A stretch of DNA of 64,000 nt from Candidatus Gastranaerophilales bacterium. GTDB taxonomy: Bacteria > Cyanobacteriota > Vampirovibrionia > Gastranaerophilales > Gastranaerophilaceae. Positions 59,955-64,000 of this stretch are shown piece by piece. Both the position numbers and the translations under genes were made by a program. Below the pieces are notes generated by a model. The model had not been told where the DNA came from. It did not search any database and was given only the letters and a program-made list of their open reading frames with translations. The DNA is taken from the NCBI GenBank assembly GCA_944325895.1, contig CALVCA010000001.1, positions 27,165 through 91,164 of the forward strand, given 5' to 3'. Position 1 is the stretch's first letter, and each line of letters begins with the position of its first letter.

Positions 59955-62089
59955 ATGCTAAATATATTTTTACCGGCTATACTTTTTGAATATGCTTCCA
60001 TATTTTCAACAAACCCATCTGCTGCCGGCATGTCAGGAATTTCCAACTCAATTACGTCAGATGAATGTGATTTTATGAATTCGTCAGTTTCGGATTTATC
60101 AGTTTTTGAAGAAAAACTGCTATCATATTTTTTACTTATCAAATAATTTAAAATTTTCAGATATAAAGTCATATCCGACAATGTAATAACTGAGTCTTTC
60201 TTTGCGGAACAGCCTTCTATACGATTTTTGAATTCATTAATATCAGCTTTTCGTTTTACGGTTTCAGCTTTTAATGCAAATCTGACCGGCTGCTTTAAAG
60301 CTGATTTTATTATTTCATCTTCTGATTTATTAAACAATTCCGCATTTTGTTTAACGTTATTTAATATTGTTTCAGGTTTCATATTAATTAACACGGGCTG
60401 AGCCATCACAGATTTTATATATACATCCAAATCAATATTCATCAATTCAGCCGCACGTTTAACGTTATTGAACAGAGTATGCTGATCACGGCAAAGCAAT
60501 GCAGGATACCTTAGAACTGTTTTTTTGTATGTCTGAAAATCAACCTTGAATAATTTTGCTCCTTCTTCAGTTTTGGCAAATAAATTCTCGGGAACACGAG
60601 TAATTATTCCGGGACATTTTAAAAATATTTTTTTAAACTCTTCAGACGTAATTTTAAACAGCTCACAAAATTCCGCACGATTTTCCAAAAGTGAGTCAGC
60701 ATTTCGATACATTATGCCGGGTTCTAATTTAATACACTTTCTGAATTGTTCTTCTTTAACATCAAAAGCATTTGCCTTTAAATAAAACTGTTTTGATAAA
60801 TAATCCGGAGTTACCAAAAAAAGGGTTGGACTCAACAGACCAATTTTAATAAATTCAGATTCAGAAAGTTTTAGTACTTCAGCAGATTTTTTAATTTTTT
60901 CAGGTGTTAATTTTACATAGAACAAATTAGGATTTTTTAACGCTGCGGTGATAAATTTTTCTTTTGAAAGTTTTAAAACTTTTGATGAATTGTTAACATT
61001 TTTAGAAATAGTTTCAGGTTTAAGGACAAATAATTCGGGAACTTTTAGAGCGGCATTAGTATACAAATCCTGTTCAAAATTTAACGCTTTAGCTGTACCT
61101 TCTATATTTGATATAACTGTTTCGGATTTTTGATAAAATAATTGCGGCATTTTAAGAGAAGCTTCTATATACTTTTCTCTCGGGATATTTAAACTTTTAC
61201 TTACATTACTGATATTGGATATAATAGTTTTCGGATTGGCGGCAAAAGTTGAAGTCTTTCCAAAACAAGCAGTTACATAAACCGCACAATCAATATTAAA
61301 TTCTTTCGAAATAATATCTGCATTTTCTTTTACTTTATTCAAGTCACACACTCTCAAATTCGGATCATTGATTAATGCTTTTATAATTTGATTAATATCA
61401 ATATCAGGTTGTAATATTTTCTTAATTTCTGCAGCACGTTTTTCATATTCAGCCGGCAGAACGTTATTACGATTTTGTATTTTAGCTAATGCAATACTTA
61501 CGTTTTTAGCAGCGTTAACGGGATTACAATCTATAATCTTACTGATTTCTTTATTGGTCAAACATTTTGATTTCAATTCAAATGCCTTCCGCTGTCTCGG
61601 GGTTAAACGTGTATTATTTTTTAATTTATTCAATTCTTTTATATAAATTTCTCTTTCTTCGCTGCTGGCATTACTTGCATAAATAGGCAAATCTCCTGCA
61701 ACAACTTTATTCCAAAATTTATCTTTATAATCATTGTTTACAATAATTTCTTTTCTATAATACTGCGGCAATACAATTTCTTGCCCTGGTTTGAATTTAT
61801 TTACATCATCAATTATATTTTCCAAAGCACAGGGATTATTTTTATTTTGCTCAAGGCTGTTGAAAAACACAAAATATAAATCTTGCAAAACATCTTCAAA
61901 ACTAAATATTTTCTTAGCTTTTAAAGAAGCTTCCTTTTTCAAATGCTTATCAAAAATCCGCAGCAAATCATTATTTGCACCGGGATTGTTCTGCCATACC
62001 GCAATTGTTTGTTCGGCTTTTTTACGTTCCTTTTGTGACAAACTTATTGCACTAAAATTTATTAAACTGTCAATTTGATTTATCTGCAT
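59939..62089 (-). CDS. sigma-like N-terminus fused to eleven mTERF-like repeats
   Basis: A 716-residue protein from ATG at 62089 (MQINQIDSLINF); a TTG three codons upstream is the alternative. Residues 62-82 (FSFEDVLQDLYFVFFNSLEQ) resemble sigma region 2. Residues 161-205 (RLTPRQRKAFELKSKCLTNK then EISKIIDCNPVNAAKNVSIA) read like sigma region 4 or a LuxR-type helix-turn-helix. From about 232 to 625 come eleven consecutive units, ten of exactly 36 residues and one of 34. The consensus is Y-I-x-x-A-L-K-x-P-x-L-F, KPETI-x-x-NV, A-x-x-L-N-I, with Pro at position 12. The units resemble mTERF helical repeats, which bind nucleic acid. Function is inferred, not known. Confidence 0.75.
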   Translation of the reverse strand: MQINQIDSLINFSAISLSQKERKKAEQTIAVWQNNPGANNDLLRIFDKHLKKEASLKAKKIFSFEDVLQDLYFVFFNSLEQNKNNPCALENIIDDVNKFKPGQEIVLPQYYRKEIIVNNDYKDKFWNKVVAGDLPIYASNASSEEREIYIKELNKLKNNTRLTPRQRKAFELKSKCLTNKEISKIIDCNPVNAAKNVSIALAKIQNRNNVLPAEYEKRAAEIKKILQPDIDINQIIKALINDPNLRVCDLNKVKENADIISKEFNIDCAVYVTACFGKTSTFAANPKTIISNISNVSKSLNIPREKYIEASLKMPQLFYQKSETVISNIEGTAKALNFEQDLYTNAALKVPELFVLKPETISKNVNNSSKVLKLSKEKFITAALKNPNLFYVKLTPEKIKKSAEVLKLSESEFIKIGLLSPTLFLVTPDYLSKQFYLKANAFDVKEEQFRKCIKLEPGIMYRNADSLLENRAEFCELFKITSEEFKKIFLKCPGIITRVPENLFAKTEEGAKLFKVDFQTYKKTVLRYPALLCRDQHTLFNNVKRAAELMNIDLDVYIKSVMAQPVLINMKPETILNNVKQNAELFNKSEDEIIKSALKQPVRFALKAETVKRKADINEFKNRIEGCSAKKDSVITLSDMTLYLKILNYLISKKYDSSFSSKTDKSETDEFIKSHSSDVIELEIPDMPAADGFVENMEAYSKSIAGKNIFSIKKES

Positions 62090-64000
62090 ACTTTTCAATC
62101 TTTATTATTTGTTTACCAAAATTTTCTTCACATAAATCATGTGTAAATTTTATCAATTCATCAGCTATATAACCGTCATCAGGGATTTTAAAATTATAGT
62201 CATAATCAGGATTAGAATTGATAAATTTTATTAAATTATTTTTGAAATCATTTTGTTTAGAAAGACAGACTTGATTAGCTTTATTTATCAAAATTCTAAG
62301 CATTTCGCAGAGCAAATATTCATCACTTTTTCTTGGAATACTTACACTTTCAACAGGTAAACCTTTTAAAGATTTGCAATATTTTTGTAAACTGTATTTA
62401 TGATATATAGTTTCAGGTTTCAACTGCATTAAAAGCGGGTCTGCCAGTGCTTTTTGCTTAAAATCGTTATCATTAAATAATTTTACTAAATTTTCAACAT
62501 TATTAATTATAGTTTGAGGTTTCAATATAGCCAAACAAGGTGTTTTCAAAATAATTTTAGCCATTTCCTCTTTTGTTTTTACAAACCAATCCGCTAATTC
62601 TGATGTGTTTTTTATCACAGTTTCAGGTTTATACATCAATAATAACGGGTAAGATAAACCTGCATTGATATAATCATCTTTAGATAAACTTAATTCTTTT
62701 GTAACAGTATCAATATTAGATTTTATATAATCAACAGAATTAGTAATAAAATCAGGAGCCTTTTTGCAAGCATTCACAATATCAGTTTTTGGTCTGTTTA
62801 ATTCTTTAGCCAATAAATCAATTTTCGCCTCTAAAGTTTCAAAATTATAACATAACATTTTTGTAGATTTTTTAAGCAGTTTAACTGTTTCTTTATCACT
62901 CAACTCCATAATTTCAGAAATACGCTCTTTATTCGATTTTATAGTTTGAATATCACGGGTAAACAAATTAGGATTTAAAACAAAAATTTTGCCAATATTA
63001 TTAGTTTCCAATATTTCGGAAAAAGCTTTTGCTTTTTTCTCAACTAAATCGGGTGTTAAGGCAAATACATTAGCACAACGTACTCCGGACTTTATAAATT
63101 GTTCTCTTGTAATACCTAAAATTTTAGATGCTTCTTCTACATTTTCTAAAATATTTTCAGCAGATGTCGTAAACAATCTGGCAGCATCAAAAGCACATTT
63201 TATATAAGTTTTTAACGGTAAATTTAAGACTTTTGCACCATTTTCCACATTGTTGTATAAATAATCTACTGAATTTTCCAGCATTACAGGATTTCTTTCA
63301 ATTGTCGAAATATATTTTTCCCGTGTAACACCAAATTTTTCAGCACCGTCATTAACCCTTTTATCAATTACCTCAGGCTTAATACACATTAATCTGGGAT
63401 AAACAAAAAAGACTTTTCTGTTATTTAATAATTTTGCAGATTTTTCAAAATTATATTTAATCCTATCAAACGGCACAGATAAAAGCTTTTGATTTTGAAT
63501 TAACAAATCAACTATAGTTTCAAGATCCTTATCACACCAAATTACATCCTGAAATTTTTTAGCAATTACATAATATTTTTCAGGCAAAACATCATTTTCT
63601 TTCTGAATTTTTGCAACGGCAATTTTAGCTTGCAGATGTTTGCATTGATTATACTTTTCATGAAAAGCCATATACTGCAATGCTTCATATTGACTTGAAG
63701 TTAAATTTTTACTTACTCTATCAAGCTTATCTTTGTAATGCAAAACTTTTTCTTCATCAGGAGCTGATGCATACTGCGGCAGATCATCTTCTGTTAATAA
63801 TTTTAATTTATGCCCCGAAATTAAACATTCGTTTGAATATTTACTATGTACAATATTGGATTTAAAATCCGGCTTGTTTACAAATTCAATTATTCCGTCC
63901 AAAGTCATTTTTTGATCTATTGCGTCAAATAATGCAGTATAATACGCTTGAAGATAATCATCTTTTTGCGGAGAAAACGAATATTTTGATTCAACTTCTT
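62070..64000 (-). CDS. paralogous sigma-like/mTERF-like repeat protein, 5' partial
   Basis: The frame stays open to the right edge of the window, so the start lies outside; the internal ATG at 63908 is not the true start. About 642 residues are visible. The first, EVESKYSFSPQKDDYLQAYY then TALFDAIDQ, align with the sigma region 2-like part of the neighbour. A second segment (LTSSQYEALQYMAFHEKY) matches its helix-turn-helix in position but is degraded. About eleven 36-residue units follow, such as REKYISTIERNPVMLENSVD and KDDYINAGLSYPLLLMYKPE. The stop overlaps the neighbour's start by 20 nt. Confidence 0.75.
   Translation of the reverse strand, partial: EVESKYSFSPQKDDYLQAYYTALFDAIDQKMTLDGIIEFVNKPDFKSNIVHSKYSNECLISGHKLKLLTEDDLPQYASAPDEEKVLHYKDKLDRVSKNLTSSQYEALQYMAFHEKYNQCKHLQAKIAVAKIQKENDVLPEKYYVIAKKFQDVIWCDKDLETIVDLLIQNQKLLSVPFDRIKYNFEKSAKLLNNRKVFFVYPRLMCIKPEVIDKRVNDGAEKFGVTREKYISTIERNPVMLENSVDYLYNNVENGAKVLNLPLKTYIKCAFDAARLFTTSAENILENVEEASKILGITREQFIKSGVRCANVFALTPDLVEKKAKAFSEILETNNIGKIFVLNPNLFTRDIQTIKSNKERISEIMELSDKETVKLLKKSTKMLCYNFETLEAKIDLLAKELNRPKTDIVNACKKAPDFITNSVDYIKSNIDTVTKELSLSKDDYINAGLSYPLLLMYKPETVIKNTSELADWFVKTKEEMAKIILKTPCLAILKPQTIINNVENLVKLFNDNDFKQKALADPLLMQLKPETIYHKYSLQKYCKSLKGLPVESVSIPRKSDEYLLCEMLRILINKANQVCLSKQNDFKNNLIKFINSNPDYDYNFKIPDDGYIADELIKFTHDLCEENFGKQIIKIEKYADKSN

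Noticed and set aside
59939..62089. TAL-effector-type repeats
   Set aside because: The 36-residue period, fixed Pro at position 12 and absence of the paired hypervariable residues and GGKQAL core do not fit TALE repeats.
62070..63908. ATG at 63908 as start of the last repeat protein
   Set aside because: The frame continues to 64000 and the extra residues align with the N-terminal segment of the paralogue.
1..64000. CRISPR arrays, insertion sequences, prophage or integrase genes
   Set aside because: No regular spacer-repeat array, transposase, integrase or terminal inverted repeats are visible. The only repeat cluster, at 51300-51617, has irregular spacing and lies in a coding frame.

Overview
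The window is an AT-rich, gene-dense bacterial chromosome segment with no phage, insertion sequence or CRISPR array visible. Several traits point to an uncultured low-GC relative of the Cyanobacteria (Vampirovibrionia/Melainabacteria, probably Gastranaerophilales). They are prepilins with the FTLAEVLITLGIIG leader, a RecG with an N-terminal extension, a full-length NifU/NifS pair without nitrogenase, and several lineage-type unknown proteins carrying a short N-terminal F-x-G/A motif. This placement is an inference from sequence style, not a database result.

Layout. 1-6994: a truncated MnmC-like tRNA methyltransferase, two flavoproteins, a tiny ORF, a single EF-hand protein, thiC, a lineage-type unknown and a lone sugar-ABC permease. 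7037-12477: phosphohexomutase, a tandem pair of duplicated unknown genes behind a hairpin that buries the ribosome binding site, then an isolated ribosomal block rpsE-rpmD-rplO-secY closed by a strong terminator. 12703-15929: PilZ protein, PLP decarboxylase, HEAT-like protein and patatin. 15957-18636: tRNA-Leu(UAA), then a minus-strand operon eda-kdgK-csaB. 18690-25233: CHASE2 adenylate cyclase, recG, pnp. 25261-27789: a large unknown protein.

27918-38073: PfkB kinase, a double universal stress protein, then a tightly overlapped operon sigma factor-gcvPB-CoA-dehydratase-activase-like protein-membrane protein-miaA, followed by a giant AsmA-like protein. 38070-43440, minus strand: a repeat protein, an AAA+ ATPase, nifS, nifU and an LD-carboxypeptidase. 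43482-51059: dnaX, a divergent Memo protein, ribD, UPF0173 hydrolase, gshB, tsaD and obgE.

51060-54821 is the most plastic part. A start codon with a perfect Shine-Dalgarno runs into a run of nine C that breaks the frame. One base away, a single open frame continues through an octamer repeat and an in-frame cluster of palindromic repeats into a prepilin gene. A catalytically dead amidohydrolase-like protein, a YjbQ protein and a second prepilin follow. 54907-59411 holds gpmI and an SNF2 helicase, and 59412-59758 holds gene debris.

rpsU, with a clean promoter and terminator, comes next. The window ends in two adjacent minus-strand paralogues that join sigma-factor-like N-terminal segments to about eleven 36-residue, mTERF-like helical repeats. 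The second runs off the right edge. With the poly-C switch, this pair is the best candidate for undescribed biology in the window.
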